A DNA stretch of 64,000 nucleotides from the NCBI GenBank assembly GCA_963778025.1, contig CAVZTA010000019.1:186001-250000 (forward strand), written 5' to 3'. A program made the translations under genes and the position numbers. The notes under the pieces are model-generated. The model was not told the origin of the DNA, searched no databases, and saw only the letters and a list, made by a program, of their open reading frames with translations. This DNA is from CAVZTA01 sp963778025. Its GTDB lineage: Bacteria > Chloroflexota > Limnocylindria > Limnocylindrales > CSP1-4. Shown here one piece after another: positions 19,593 to 28,280 of the stretch (within the stretch, counting starts at the first letter, position 1; each line of letters starts with the position of its first letter).

Positions 19593-20177
19593 TCAGAGCT
19601 TCTCGACCTGCAGGAAGTCGAGCTCCACCGGGGTCTCACGACCGAAGATGCTGACGAGCACCTTCAGCTTGTTGCGCTCGGGGTTGACCTCGTCGACCGT
19701 GCCGATGAACTCGGCGAACGGCCCGTCGGTCACGCGCACGCTCTGGCCCTTCTGGAAGGCCACGCGGTACTTGGGCGTCTCGACGCCCATGTGCCGAAGG
19801 ATCTGCTTGACCTCGGTCTCGTCGAGCGGGATGGGCTCCGAGCGCATGCCCGGGATGTTGCCGCTGCCGACGAAGCTGGTGACGCCCGGCGTGTTGCGGA
19901 CGACGAACCAGGAGTCCGGGTCGAGGATCATCTCCACGAGCACGTAGCCCGGGTAGACCTTCTTCTGGACCGTGTGGCGCTGGCCCTGGCGGATCTCGAT
20001 CTCATCCTCCATCGGCACGAGGACCTGGAAGATCTTGTCCGCCATGCCCATGGTGTCGATGCGGTGCTCGAGATTGGCCTTGACCTTGTTCTCGTAGCCC
20101 GAATACGTGTGGATCACGTACCAGTGCTTCTCGGGGGCGCGGGACGCGCCCGCAACGGCTTCGGTCATCGTCATCAC
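19593..20177 (-). CDS. nusG: Transcription termination/antitermination factor NusG
   Basis: 194 residues. The NGN domain that binds RNA polymerase (WYVIHTYSGYENKVKANLEHR, then VYPGYVLVEM) is followed by a KOW domain (QSVRVTDGPFAEFIGTVDEV) that contacts Rho or S10. The ATG overlaps the secE stop (ATGA), so the two genes are translationally coupled, as in most bacteria. A 172-nt spacer separates it from rplK. Confidence 0.97.
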   Translation of the reverse strand: MMTMTEAVAGASRAPEKHWYVIHTYSGYENKVKANLEHRIDTMGMADKIFQVLVPMEDEIEIRQGQRHTVQKKVYPGYVLVEMILDPDSWFVVRNTPGVTSFVGSGNIPGMRSEPIPLDETEVKQILRHMGVETPKYRVAFQKGQSVRVTDGPFAEFIGTVDEVNPERNKLKVLVSIFGRETPVELDFLQVEKL

Positions 20178-20359
20178 CCGGGTGCCAGGAGCCCGATCGC
20201 CCGACTGAACAGGAGATCGAACACGGTGATATAGACCCCGACGACGAACGAGATCACGAACACGAGGATCGTCAGGTTCCTCACTTGCTCACGCGATGGC
20301 CACGAGACCTTCTTCAGCTCGGACCAAGACTCATCGATGAAGCGGCGGATCCTCGTCAC
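20174..20359 (-). CDS. secE: Preprotein translocase subunit SecE
   Basis: 61 residues, the short single-membrane-span form. The cytoplasmic motif ELKKVSWPSREQVRNLT precedes one hydrophobic helix (residues ~29-48). SecE clamps SecY in the inner membrane. The start is GTG at 20357-20359. It overlaps nusG by four bases. Confidence 0.96.
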   Translation of the reverse strand: MTRIRRFIDESWSELKKVSWPSREQVRNLTILVFVISFVVGVYITVFDLLFSRAIGLLAPG

Positions 20360-20387
20360 AATGACTCACAGTTGCGGATCGGAAAGG

Positions 20388-20463
20388 TGGCAGGGGCGAT
20401 AGGACTCGAACCTACAACCACCGGTTTTGGAGACCGGTGCTCTGCCAATTGAGCTACGCCCCT
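20388..20463 (-). tRNA. tRNA-Trp (anticodon CCA)
   Basis: Full cloverleaf with acceptor AGGGGCG/CGCCCCT, anticodon loop CTCCAAA and an encoded 3' CCA at 20388-20390. It sits between rpmG and secE in the common tuf-rpmG-trnW-secE-nusG arrangement. Confidence 0.97.
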
Positions 20464-20476
20464 ACGCGTCGTCCCG

Positions 20477-20641
20477 CTACTTCGCCTCCCGGTGCAGGGT
20501 GTGGCGCCGCTCGCGGGGACAGTATTTGAGCAGCTCCAGGCGGTTGGGATCGTTCTTCTTGTTCTTGCGCGTGCTGTAGTTCCGCTGCTTGCACTCGGTG
20601 CACGCGAGCTGGATGACGGGACGCGCCTCGACCTTGGCCAT
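20477..20641 (-). CDS. rpmG: Ribosomal protein L33
   Basis: 54 residues, found by reading the tuf-tRNA-Trp gap. The protein begins MAKVEARPVIQLACTECKQR and contains NYSTRKNKKN and RLELLKYCPRERRHTLH. The CxxC at residues 14-17 may bind zinc, but the usual second CxxC is reduced to a single Cys (KYCPRER). The ATG at 20639-20641 lies 12 nt after the tuf stop. L33 is a 50S protein near the E site. Confidence 0.95.
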   Translation of the reverse strand: MAKVEARPVIQLACTECKQRNYSTRKNKKNDPNRLELLKYCPRERRHTLHREAK

Positions 20642-20653
20642 GGTGTGTTCGCG

Positions 20654-21850
20654 TTACTCGATGATGCTGACGATGGCGCCCGCGCCGACGGTCCGGCCAC
20701 CCTCGCGGATGGCGAAGCGCTGGCCGGTCTCGAGCGCGATCGGGGTGATGAGCTCGACCGACATCTCGACGTTGTCGCCGGGCATGACCATCTCGGCGCC
20801 GTCGGGCAGCCCGATGGCCCCGGTCACGTCGGTCGTGCGCAGGTAGAACTGCGGCCGGTAGCCGTTGTAGAAGGGGGTATGCCGGCCACCCTCCTCCTTG
20901 GTCAGGACGTACACCTGGGCGGTGAACTTGGTGTGGGGCTTGATGGAGCCCGGCTTGGCGAGCACCTGGCCACGCTCGATCTCGTCGCGCTCGATGCCCC
21001 GCATGAGGCAGCCCACGTTGTCGCCCGCCTGGCCCTGGTCGAGCGTCTTCTGGAACATCTCGACGCCGGTGATGACGACCTTGCGGGTGGCCTTGACCCC
21101 GACGATCTCGACCTCGTCGCCGATCTTGACCACACCGCGCTCGATGCGGCCGGTGGCCACGGTCCCGCGGCCCTTGATGCCGAACACGTCCTCGACGGGC
21201 ATCACGAACGGCTTGTCGACCGGGCGCTCGGGGGTCGGGATGTACGCGTCGACCGCGTCCATCAGCTCCTGGATCGGCTTGTACGCCTCGTTGGCCGGGT
21301 CGTCGGGCGCCTCGAGCGCCTTCAGCGCCGAGCCGCGGATGACGGGCACGTCGTCACCCGGGAAGTTGTTCTTGGTGAGCAGCTCGCGGACCTCGAGCTC
21401 GACGAGGTCGAGGAGCTCCGGGTCGTCGACCGCGTCGACCTTGTTGAGGAAGACCACGATGTACGGCACCTCGACCTGGCGGGCGAGCAGGATGTGCTCG
21501 CGGGTCTGGGGCATCGGGCCGTCGGTCGCGGCGACCACCAGGATGGCGCCGTCCATCTGGGCGGCGCCCGTGATCATGTTCTTGATGTAGTCCGCGTGAC
21601 CCGGGCAGTCGACATGCGCGTAGTGGCGGTTGTCGGTCTCGTACTCGACGTGGGCGATGGCGATGGTGATGCCCCGCTCACGCTCCTCGGGCGCGTTGTC
21701 GATGGTGTCGAACGCGCGGTACTCCGCCTCGCCCTTGAGGGCGAGGTACTTGGTGATCGCCGCGGTGAGCGACGTCTTGCCGTGGTCGATGTGGCCGATC
21801 GTGCCGACGTTGACGTGCGGCTTCGTGCGCTCGAACTTCTTCTTGGCCAC
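20654..21850 (-). CDS. tuf: Elongation factor Tu, copy 2
   Basis: 398 residues, complete. The P-loop GHIDHGKT, RGITI switch, DCPGH and NKVD are present, and domains II and III follow. The start codon is GTG (21848-21850) where copy 1 has ATG. It is preceded by two tRNA-Thr genes and followed by rpmG, so it heads the protein part of the secE-nusG-rplKAJL unit. Duplicate tuf genes are common, and copies in one genome are usually kept identical by conversion. Confidence 0.98.
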   Translation of the reverse strand: MAKKKFERTKPHVNVGTIGHIDHGKTSLTAAITKYLALKGEAEYRAFDTIDNAPEERERGITIAIAHVEYETDNRHYAHVDCPGHADYIKNMITGAAQMDGAILVVAATDGPMPQTREHILLARQVEVPYIVVFLNKVDAVDDPELLDLVELEVRELLTKNNFPGDDVPVIRGSALKALEAPDDPANEAYKPIQELMDAVDAYIPTPERPVDKPFVMPVEDVFGIKGRGTVATGRIERGVVKIGDEVEIVGVKATRKVVITGVEMFQKTLDQGQAGDNVGCLMRGIERDEIERGQVLAKPGSIKPHTKFTAQVYVLTKEEGGRHTPFYNGYRPQFYLRTTDVTGAIGLPDGAEMVMPGDNVEMSVELITPIALETGQRFAIREGGRTVGAGAIVSIIE

Positions 21851-21920
21851 GTGACCGTTCTCACTCCGATGCTTCGGGCGACGGACGTCGCCGGGTCTGG
21901 CTCGACAGGGGATCGTCGGG

Positions 21921-21996
21921 TGGAGCCCAGAACGGGATTCGAACCCGTGACCTCATCCTTACCAAGGATGTGCTCTGCCGGCTGAGCTATCTGGGC
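21921..21996 (-). tRNA. tRNA-Thr (anticodon GGT)
   Basis: Acceptor GCCCAGA pairs with TCTGGGC, the anticodon loop is TTGGTAA and 3' CCA is encoded (21921-21923). It reads ACC/ACU. It lies 70 nt upstream of tuf on the same strand and is probably cotranscribed. Confidence 0.96.
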
Positions 21997-22012
21997 GCGC
22001 TCTTGGTGCGGG

Positions 22013-22088
22013 TGGAGCCGACGACGGGACTCGAACCCGGAACCGGCGGTTTACAAAACCGCTGCTCTACCAATTGAGCTACGTCGGC
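22013..22088 (-). tRNA. tRNA-Thr (anticodon TGT)
   Basis: Acceptor GCCGACG/CGTCGGC, anticodon loop TTTGTAA and an encoded CCA (22013-22015). It reads ACA, and probably ACG by wobble. It is the first gene after the promoter at 22133-22162. Confidence 0.96.
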
Positions 22089-22132
22089 ACGCGCGCAGCC
22101 TCAAGAAAGCTTGGGACCTCGCGAGCCGGCCG

Positions 22133-22162
22133 ATGATACGGCCCGGCGGACGCCGGAGTCAA
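22133..22162 (-). promoter_or_regulatory. Promoter of the tRNA-Thr-tuf-secE-nusG-rpl unit
   Basis: TTGACT (22157-22162) and TATCAT (22133-22138) on the minus strand are separated by 18 nt, about 45 nt upstream of the first tRNA-Thr. Confidence 0.75.
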
Positions 22163-22196
22163 ACGGCGGAGCGGCGATCCGCGCCCCTTCTGTCGT

Positions 22197-24412
22197 TCAT
22201 CCGGCCGGGTCGGCGTCCGGTCCGCCGGGCAGCAGATCGTCCTCGGCGGATGCTGTGGCAGGCGACTCCGGCGACGCCGCGTCCGCGGTCGTGGCGCGCT
22301 TCGTGCGGCGCTTCGGCGGTGGCTTCGTCGTCGGCTTGGTCGTCGGTTTCGTCTCCGCCTTCGGCGACGTCTTCGTCTCCGCCTTCGGCGACGGTTTCGT
22401 CGCCGCCTTCGGCGCCTCGAGCTCCGTGCGCGACGCGCTCCGCACGCGACGGGTGCTGGTCGTGCGGGCGGCCTTCGCGGGCGGAGCCTCCGCCTCGGGC
22501 GGAGCGGGCGCCTCGGCCGGAGCGGGCGCCTCGGGCGGAGCGGGCGCGGGCTCGGCGAGGCGCGGGCTCGGCGGATGCATCGGTCGAGGGCTCGGCGATC
22601 GCGTCGGCCGGCGGCTCGGCGGTGACCTCATCATCGACGAAGGGCGCTCCCTCCTCGTCGATGCGCGGCGTCGGCATCGTCGGCAGCTGTGTCCGGCCGG
22701 TGCCCGAAGGGTCGCGCTGCGCGGTGGCCTCGTACAGCAGCACCGACCCGGCGACCGCCGCGTTCAGTGAGCCGATGTGGCCATGCATCGGGATCCGGAC
22801 GAGCATGTCCGTGCGCCGGCGGACCGCCGGTGAGAGGCCCTTGCCCTCGCTGCCGACGACGATCGCCAGGGGTCCGCGCAGGTCCGCCGTGCGAGCCGCG
22901 AGCGGCGCATCACCGTCCGCTCCGACGACCCGGATGCCGCGCGCCCGAAGATCGGCGAGTGCGCCCGGGAGGTCGTCGACGGGGCTGAGCGCGAGGTGCT
23001 CGACGGCGCCGGCGCTCGCCTTGATCGCGGCCGGTGTGAGCGGCGCCTGCCGATGGGTCGGGAAGATCGCGCCGTGGACGCCGGCCGCCTCGGCCGACCG
23101 CAGCAGCGTGCCGACGTTCTGCGGATCCTCGAGCGAGTCGAGCACGAGCACGAACGGCGGCTCCCCACGCTCCTTCGCACGCGCAAGCACGTCATCGAGC
23201 GAGGCCCAGACCCGCGGCTCGACGACGAGCGCGATGCCCTGGTGGCCGTCGAACCCCGCGATCGCCGTCAGGCTGCCGCCCTCGACCTCGATCACCGGGA
23301 TGCGCAGGCTGGTCGCGTGGAGGACCAGCTTCTCGAGCGCGGCGCGCCGCTGCGGGACGACCAGCAGCCGCTTCGCGGGGCGGCGGGCGATGAACGCCTC
23401 CTCGACGGGTCGACGTCCCGCGATCAGCTCCTCGTCCTCGGCGAGTGCGCCCCCTTCCGGTGCCGCCGGCGGGCGGGTCCAGCGACGCGCGGGGTCGGCC
23501 CAGCCACCAGCAGCGACCTCTCGCCCGTACGGCGGGCGAGGACCGGGTCGCTGCGGACCGGGTCGGGGCGATCCCGCGGCGGATCGGCGATGCCGGGCGG
23601 GCCGGCGTACGGACGATCCCGCGGCGGGCCGGCGTAGGGGCGATCCCGCGGCGGGCCGGCGTACGGACGATCGCGCGGCGGGCCGGCGTACGGGCGCGCG
23701 CTCGGGGGGCGATCCGGTCGGCCGCGGTCGTCGCGGGGAGGCGGTCCCGGGCGACCCTCCAGGGGCGGCCGAGGACGGTCGTAGCGATCCTGACCACGGA
23801 AGCCGCCATGACCGCCCCCGCCCGGACGGTAGCCGCCCCGGCCGGTGGGCGGGCGGTCCGTCGGGCGTCGATACCCTCGGCTGTCGTCGGGTCGAGCGTC
23901 CCATCCACGCCGATCCGCGTCGCCATGCGGCGCGACGATCGTCGTTCCTCGGACGCCCTCCCCCGGCGCCCCGGCTGTCGGCGGGGCCCCTGCCCGCCGC
24001 CCGATCGCGATCCCGCTCGCCTCGCCAGGGCTCATCGGAACCACGGAACCCGAACCCGCCGCTCCGGCCGCCGTCACCGCCCCGTCCCGACGGTCCACGC
24101 CGGTCGGCGGGGCCACGACCGCCGCCTGGCCCTGCCGCCGCTCCGGTCACCACCGGCGCTCCGGCGATCGCCCGCCTGCCCGGCCGGACGCGACCCTCGC
24201 TGGCCGCCATGACCGGCGCCACCGCCCGGCCCGGTCGGCCCGCTGCGAGGCGGTCCACTCGATCGCCCGCCACCGCCGGTTCGCCCGCCGCCGCCCGCGC
24301 CGCTTGGCCTGCCTGTGCCTCGTCCGCGGGAGGGCGGCCGACCGGCCGCGTCCCGATCGCCCTGACCGCCGGGTCGATGGCCGGCGTCGTCCCCGCCGTC
24401 CCGATCAGCCAC
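22197..24412 (-). CDS. rlmB: 23S rRNA 2'-O-methyltransferase RlmB/TrmH family, with long low-complexity extensions (frameshifted)
   Basis: The SpoU-fold core (about 22640-23450) reads DEELIAGRRPVEEAF, then LDSLEDPQNVGTLLRSAEAAG, IVVGSEGKGLS and IPMHGHIGSLNAAVAGSVLL. The last three are the SAM-binding knot motifs 1-3. The family methylates G2251 of 23S rRNA. Upstream lies an Arg/Gly/Pro-rich extension of ~300 residues including four RPYAGPPRD repeats. Downstream is a Lys/Thr/Pro-rich tail ending DLLPGGPDADPAG at the stop 22197. About four frame changes (~22560, ~23520, and two or more in 23900-24200) break the extensions but not the core. The likely start is GTG 24410-24412, overlapping the cysS stop. 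Confidence 0.8.
23590..23696 (-). repeat. Four 27-bp tandem repeats in rlmB (RPYAGPPRD units)
   Basis: A 27-bp unit coding nine residues (RPYAGPPRD, last copy ending PGI) is repeated four times with few substitutions. It lies inside the RG-rich N-terminal extension of rlmB and is likely prone to copy-number change. Confidence 0.8.
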
Positions 24413-25823
24413 CGCTCGCCACCAGCCGTCGCCAGCGCTGGCCGTCACGGGTGTCCTCGACCGCGACCCCGCGCACCGCCAGCTCATCCCGGAGCCGGTC
24501 GGACGCCGCCCAGTCGCGTGCGGCCCGCGCGGCGACCCGCTGATCGAGCAGCGCGGCGAGCTCCGGCTCGAGCGCCTCGTCGAGCGGCGCGGCCACGCCC
24601 AGGACCTCGTCCAGCGACCGAAGCGCCGCGAGCGCGCGTTCCGCATCGGCGGTCGACAACGCTCGCGCGTCGATCCGGCGATTGAGATCCCGGATGCCGT
24701 CGAACAGCGCCGCCAGCGCCTCGGAGATGTTCAGGTCGTCGTCCAGCGCGGCATCGAACCCGGACGTCATCGTCTCGAGCGCCGCCGCCAGCTCCGGGTC
24801 GTCCGGGCGGTCCTCGCGATACGCCGCCAGCGCGGCGTGAGCCGCGTCGATCCGCTCGACCGCCGCCGTGGCCGCCGCCAGCGAGTCGTCGCCGAAGTTG
24901 AGCGCCGCCCGGTAGTGGACCGCGATGAGCGCGTAGCGCAGCGCTCGCGGCGACACGCCGGACTCGAGCAGGTCGGCCACGCGAGCGATGTTGCCGACGG
25001 ACTTCGCCATCTTCTCGCCGCCCATCCGCAGGTGCGCGCAGTGCAGCCAGGTCCGCACGAACGGCTTCCCGGTCGCCGCCTCGGACTGGGCGATCTCATC
25101 CTCGTGATGCGGGAACACGAGGTCGACGCCGCCGGTGTGCAGGTCGAACGACTCGCCCAGGTGCGCCATCGACATCGCGGAGCACTCGATGTGCCAGCCG
25201 GGCCTGCCGTCACCGATGTCGGTCGACCACGACGGCTCCCCGGGCTTGGGGCCCTTCCAGAGCGCGAAGTCGCGCACCTCTTCCTTGGCGTATTCGTCGG
25301 CCTCGACGCGCTCGCCCACGCGCATCGCTTCCGGATCGAGCTTCGCGAGCACGCCGTACGACGGCCACGATGCGATGCGGAAGAACACCGACCCGTCGTC
25401 GGTCCGGTAGGCATGGCCGCGCTCGATGAGGGTCGCGACGAGCGCCGTGATCTGCGGGATGTGGCCGGTCGCGCGGGGGACGACATCCGGTCGCGTCATG
25501 CCCAGCGCGTCGGCATCGGTCAGGAATCGCTCGGCCCAACGCTCCGCGAGCTCGACCGTCGTGACGCCCTCGGCCGCCGCGCCGCGGATGATCTTGTCGT
25601 CGATGTCCGTGATGTTCATGACCCATGTCACGCGCAGGCCACGATGGCGCAGGTGGCGGACGAGCAGGTCCGCGAACAGGAACGACCGGAAGTTGCCGAT
25701 ATGGGCCGGCCCATAGACCGTCGGCCCGCACGAGTAGATCCGGACATGGCCGGGCTCCAGTGGCGCGAGCGGGCGGACCTCGCCCGACAGCGTGTCCCGC
25801 AGGCGGATCCCGTCGGCGCTCAC
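24405..25823 (-). CDS. cysS: Cysteinyl-tRNA synthetase
   Basis: 472 residues, class I. The HIGH motif appears as AHIGN (residues 40-44) and KMSKS as KMAKS (~269-273). Zinc-binding Cys32, the ECSAM cysteine and HHEDE are present. The C-terminal anticodon domain ends LRDELAVRGVAVEDTRDGQRWR. The start is GTG (25821-25823) overlapping the ispDF stop (GTGA), and the stop overlaps the rlmB start. The ispDF-cysS-rlmB order is a known bacterial arrangement. Confidence 0.96.
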   Translation of the reverse strand: MSADGIRLRDTLSGEVRPLAPLEPGHVRIYSCGPTVYGPAHIGNFRSFLFADLLVRHLRHRGLRVTWVMNITDIDDKIIRGAAAEGVTTVELAERWAERFLTDADALGMTRPDVVPRATGHIPQITALVATLIERGHAYRTDDGSVFFRIASWPSYGVLAKLDPEAMRVGERVEADEYAKEEVRDFALWKGPKPGEPSWSTDIGDGRPGWHIECSAMSMAHLGESFDLHTGGVDLVFPHHEDEIAQSEAATGKPFVRTWLHCAHLRMGGEKMAKSVGNIARVADLLESGVSPRALRYALIAVHYRAALNFGDDSLAAATAAVERIDAAHAALAAYREDRPDDPELAAALETMTSGFDAALDDDLNISEALAALFDGIRDLNRRIDARALSTADAERALAALRSLDEVLGVAAPLDEALEPELAALLDQRVAARAARDWAASDRLRDELAVRGVAVEDTRDGQRWRRLVASGG

Positions 25824-27028
25824 CGGGCGACCTCGACCTGCGCGACCGCCCGCGCCGAGATCCCGCGGCCGGCTCCCTCCATCCCGGCGAGATTGCCGGT
25901 CGAGGCCTTGACGTTCACGGCGGACGCGGGCAGGCCCAGGAGATCCGCGATCGTGTCGCGCATCGCGTCGAGCCGGTCGGCCAGCCGGGGCCGTGCACCC
26001 AGGACCGTCACGTCCACCGACGACGGCCGATAGCCGGCACCGCCGAGCCGGGCGACGACCTCGCGGAGCAGCTCCGTGGAGGCGATCCCCCTGGGCGTCC
26101 GCGCGTCGGCCGGGAAGAGCCGCCCGAGATCGCCGAGGCCGGCCGCACCGAGGAGCGCGTCGGCCACGGCATGCAGCGCGACATCGCCGTCGGAGTGCCC
26201 GTGGAGCCGCGGCGCCCCCTCGACCACGACGCCTCCGAGGGCGAGCGGCGAGCCCGGTCCGAACGGATGACTGTCGTGACCGAACCCGGTGCGCATGGGA
26301 CCGGCGGCGAGCGATGCGTCGACGCGGCGAAGGTCGTCGGGGAGCGTCACCTTGAGGTTCGTGGGTTCGCCCGGGATCGCATGGACGGGGATGGTACAGG
26401 CCTCCAGCCGGGCGGCTTCGTCCGTGAAGCGACGCTCACCGCCGGGCGGGAAGCGGGCGAATGCCTCGCGCAGCAGCGAGCGACGCGCGCCCTGGGGCGT
26501 CTGCGCCGTGGCGAGATCCGCCCGCTCGACGGTCTCGACGACGACCCCGCCCACGACCCGCTTCACGGTCTCGGCCACCGGCAGGACGGGGATGGCGGCA
26601 CCGTGCTCGGCGGCCGCGAGCGACGACGGCGTCCACGAGCGCCGGTGTGACCAGGGGGCGCGCCCCGTCATGGACGAGGACGACGCGATCGGGGTCGCTT
26701 GGCGTAGCCTCCTCATCGAGCGCGTCGAGCGCATCGCAGGCCGGCGGCCACCGACGTCTCGCGATCCGGACCCCCGGCGACGACCGTCACGACCGACGGC
26801 GGCAGCCACGGCACGGCGGCCAGCTCGGCGACCCTTGCCGGCGCGCGTGACCACGACGATCCGATCGACGGTCGTCGACGCCGCGATCGCGCCCAGCGTC
26901 CGTTCGAGCAGCGGCCGGCCACCGACCGGCGCCAGCAGCTTGTCGATGCCGCCCATGCGGGTCGACCCGCCGGCGGCCACGACGATCGCGTCGGCACGGG
27001 GCCCGGACCGAGCCGTCACCTCGCGCAC
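25820..27028 (-). CDS. ispDF: Bifunctional IspD/IspF of the MEP isoprenoid pathway (frameshifts in the IspD half)
   Basis: The N-terminal IspD (cytidylyltransferase) starts ADAIVVAAGGSTRMGG, with the catalytic Arg/Lys of GGSTRMGGIDK. The C-terminal IspF (MECDP synthase, from ~residue 245) has GFGHDSHPF, the zinc-ligand GHSDGDVALHAVADA and NVKASTGNLAGMEG. IspF is intact. The middle of IspD changes frame near 26850, 26745 and 26620. Reading across restores VVAGGPDRETSVAAGL, VVLVHDGARPLVTPALVDAVVA and GAAIPVLPVAETVKRV. Fused ispDF occurs in several phyla. The start is GTG at 27026-27028. It is translationally coupled to cysS. Confidence 0.92.
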   Translation of the reverse strand: MREVTARSGPRADAIVVAAGGSTRMGGIDKLLAPVGGRPLLERTLGAIAASTTVDRIVVVTRAGKGRRAGRRAVAAAVGRDGRRRGSGSRDVGGRRPAMRSTRSMRRLRQATPIASSSSMTGRAPWSHRRSWTPSSLAAAEHGAAIPVLPVAETVKRVVGGVVVETVERADLATAQTPQGARRSLLREAFARFPPGGERRFTDEAARLEACTIPVHAIPGEPTNLKVTLPDDLRRVDASLAAGPMRTGFGHDSHPFGPGSPLALGGVVVEGAPRLHGHSDGDVALHAVADALLGAAGLGDLGRLFPADARTPRGIASTELLREVVARLGGAGYRPSSVDVTVLGARPRLADRLDAMRDTIADLLGLPASAVNVKASTGNLAGMEGAGRGISARAVAQVEVAR

Positions 27029-27108
27029 ACGGATGCGGCGCCGTGCGGTCCGGCCGTCCGCCCGCCGACGGCCGAGGCGACGCCCCAGTCAGCCACCGAC
27101 GCGAGGAT

Positions 27109-28275
27109 TCAGTCGAGGCGCGGCTGCGCGAAGATCATCCGCCCGGCCACGGTCTGGAGCACCCGGGTGACCGCGACGTCGAGGTCCCGGTCGATGAACC
27201 GCGACCCGCCCTCGACGACGATCATCGTCCCGTCGTCGAGGAACCCGACCCCCTGCCCCGCCTCCTTGCCCTCCTGGATCACCCGGACCCGGAGCTCCTC
27301 GCCCGGCAGGACAGCCGGCTTCACGGCATTCGCGAGCGAGTTGATGTTGAGCACGCGGATCCCCTGCAGCTCCGCGACGCGGTTCAGGTTGAAGTCGTTG
27401 GTGAGGATGGCGCGCGAGCGGTGCTTCGCGAGCTCGATGAGCTTCGCGTCCACCTCGGCCACGCCGGGCGCCTCGTCGTCGACGATCTCGACCGGCGTCC
27501 GCGCGTCGCGCTGCATCCGCGACAGGATCTCGAGCCCCCGCCGGCCACGATTGCGGCGCAGCGTGTCCGAAGAGTCGGCGATGTGCTGCAGCTCCTCGAG
27601 CACGAACCGCGGCACGACCAGCGTGCCGTAGATGAACCCCGACTCCACGATCTCGGCGATGCGCCCATCGATGATGGCCGAGGTGTCGACGACGATGCGC
27701 GGCTCGCCCGGGCGACCATTGGGATCCTCGGCCTGCGGCCGTCGCACCAGGCCGATCGCCTCGGCGGCGATGAGCAGGTCGTCGCGCTTGGCGACGGTCA
27801 GGCCGACCATGCCGAGGCCGAAGAACAGCGACACGCCGATGGGCAGCCAGGTGCCCCACGGCGGCGGGAAGTTCGACAGCGGATACCCGAGCAGCAGGCC
27901 GGCGAGCAATCCCACCAGCAGCCCGATGACCGCGGTGACGAACTCGGCGGTCGACATCTCCTGGACGCGTCGCAGCACCCACGTCGCGGGCACGATCGTG
28001 AGGTACGGCAGGATCGCGAACCCCAGCACGAGCCAGGAGACCGTCCAGGCGGCGACGAGGGCGCCCTGGTTCGGAGAGCCCGCGAACAGGCCCTCGCCCG
28101 ACGGTCCGACCGTCGCGGTCACGAGCCCGATGAACGCGCCCAAGGCGGCGCCGAGGATGCGGATCGTGCGGATCACGCGCTCAGTCCCGAGGTCCTCTGC
28201 AACGGCCGCGCCCCTCGCCGCGGCCCGGGATGGGATCGTGAGCCTAGCATCGCCCATGCCTGCATCATCGCGCAC
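27109..28275 (-). CDS. Membrane-anchored PIN-TRAM domain protein (YacL-like)
   Basis: 388 residues. Four predicted membrane helices (~40-170, for example IGLLVGLLAGLLLGYPL) precede a PIN nuclease domain (IVVDTSAIIDGRI at ~195 with the first catalytic Asp; AILTNDFNLNRVAEL). A TRAM domain follows (GEELRVRVIQEGKEAGQGVGFLDDGTM). Such proteins are often found between radA and ispD, as here, but the RNA substrate is not established. The GTG at 28273-28275 is five bases from the radA stop. An in-frame ATG at 28257 is the alternative start. Confidence 0.9.
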   Translation of the reverse strand: MRDDAGMGDARLTIPSRAAARGAAVAEDLGTERVIRTIRILGAALGAFIGLVTATVGPSGEGLFAGSPNQGALVAAWTVSWLVLGFAILPYLTIVPATWVLRRVQEMSTAEFVTAVIGLLVGLLAGLLLGYPLSNFPPPWGTWLPIGVSLFFGLGMVGLTVAKRDDLLIAAEAIGLVRRPQAEDPNGRPGEPRIVVDTSAIIDGRIAEIVESGFIYGTLVVPRFVLEELQHIADSSDTLRRNRGRRGLEILSRMQRDARTPVEIVDDEAPGVAEVDAKLIELAKHRSRAILTNDFNLNRVAELQGIRVLNINSLANAVKPAVLPGEELRVRVIQEGKEAGQGVGFLDDGTMIVVEGGSRFIDRDLDVAVTRVLQTVAGRMIFAQPRLD

Positions 28276-28280
28276 CGGCG

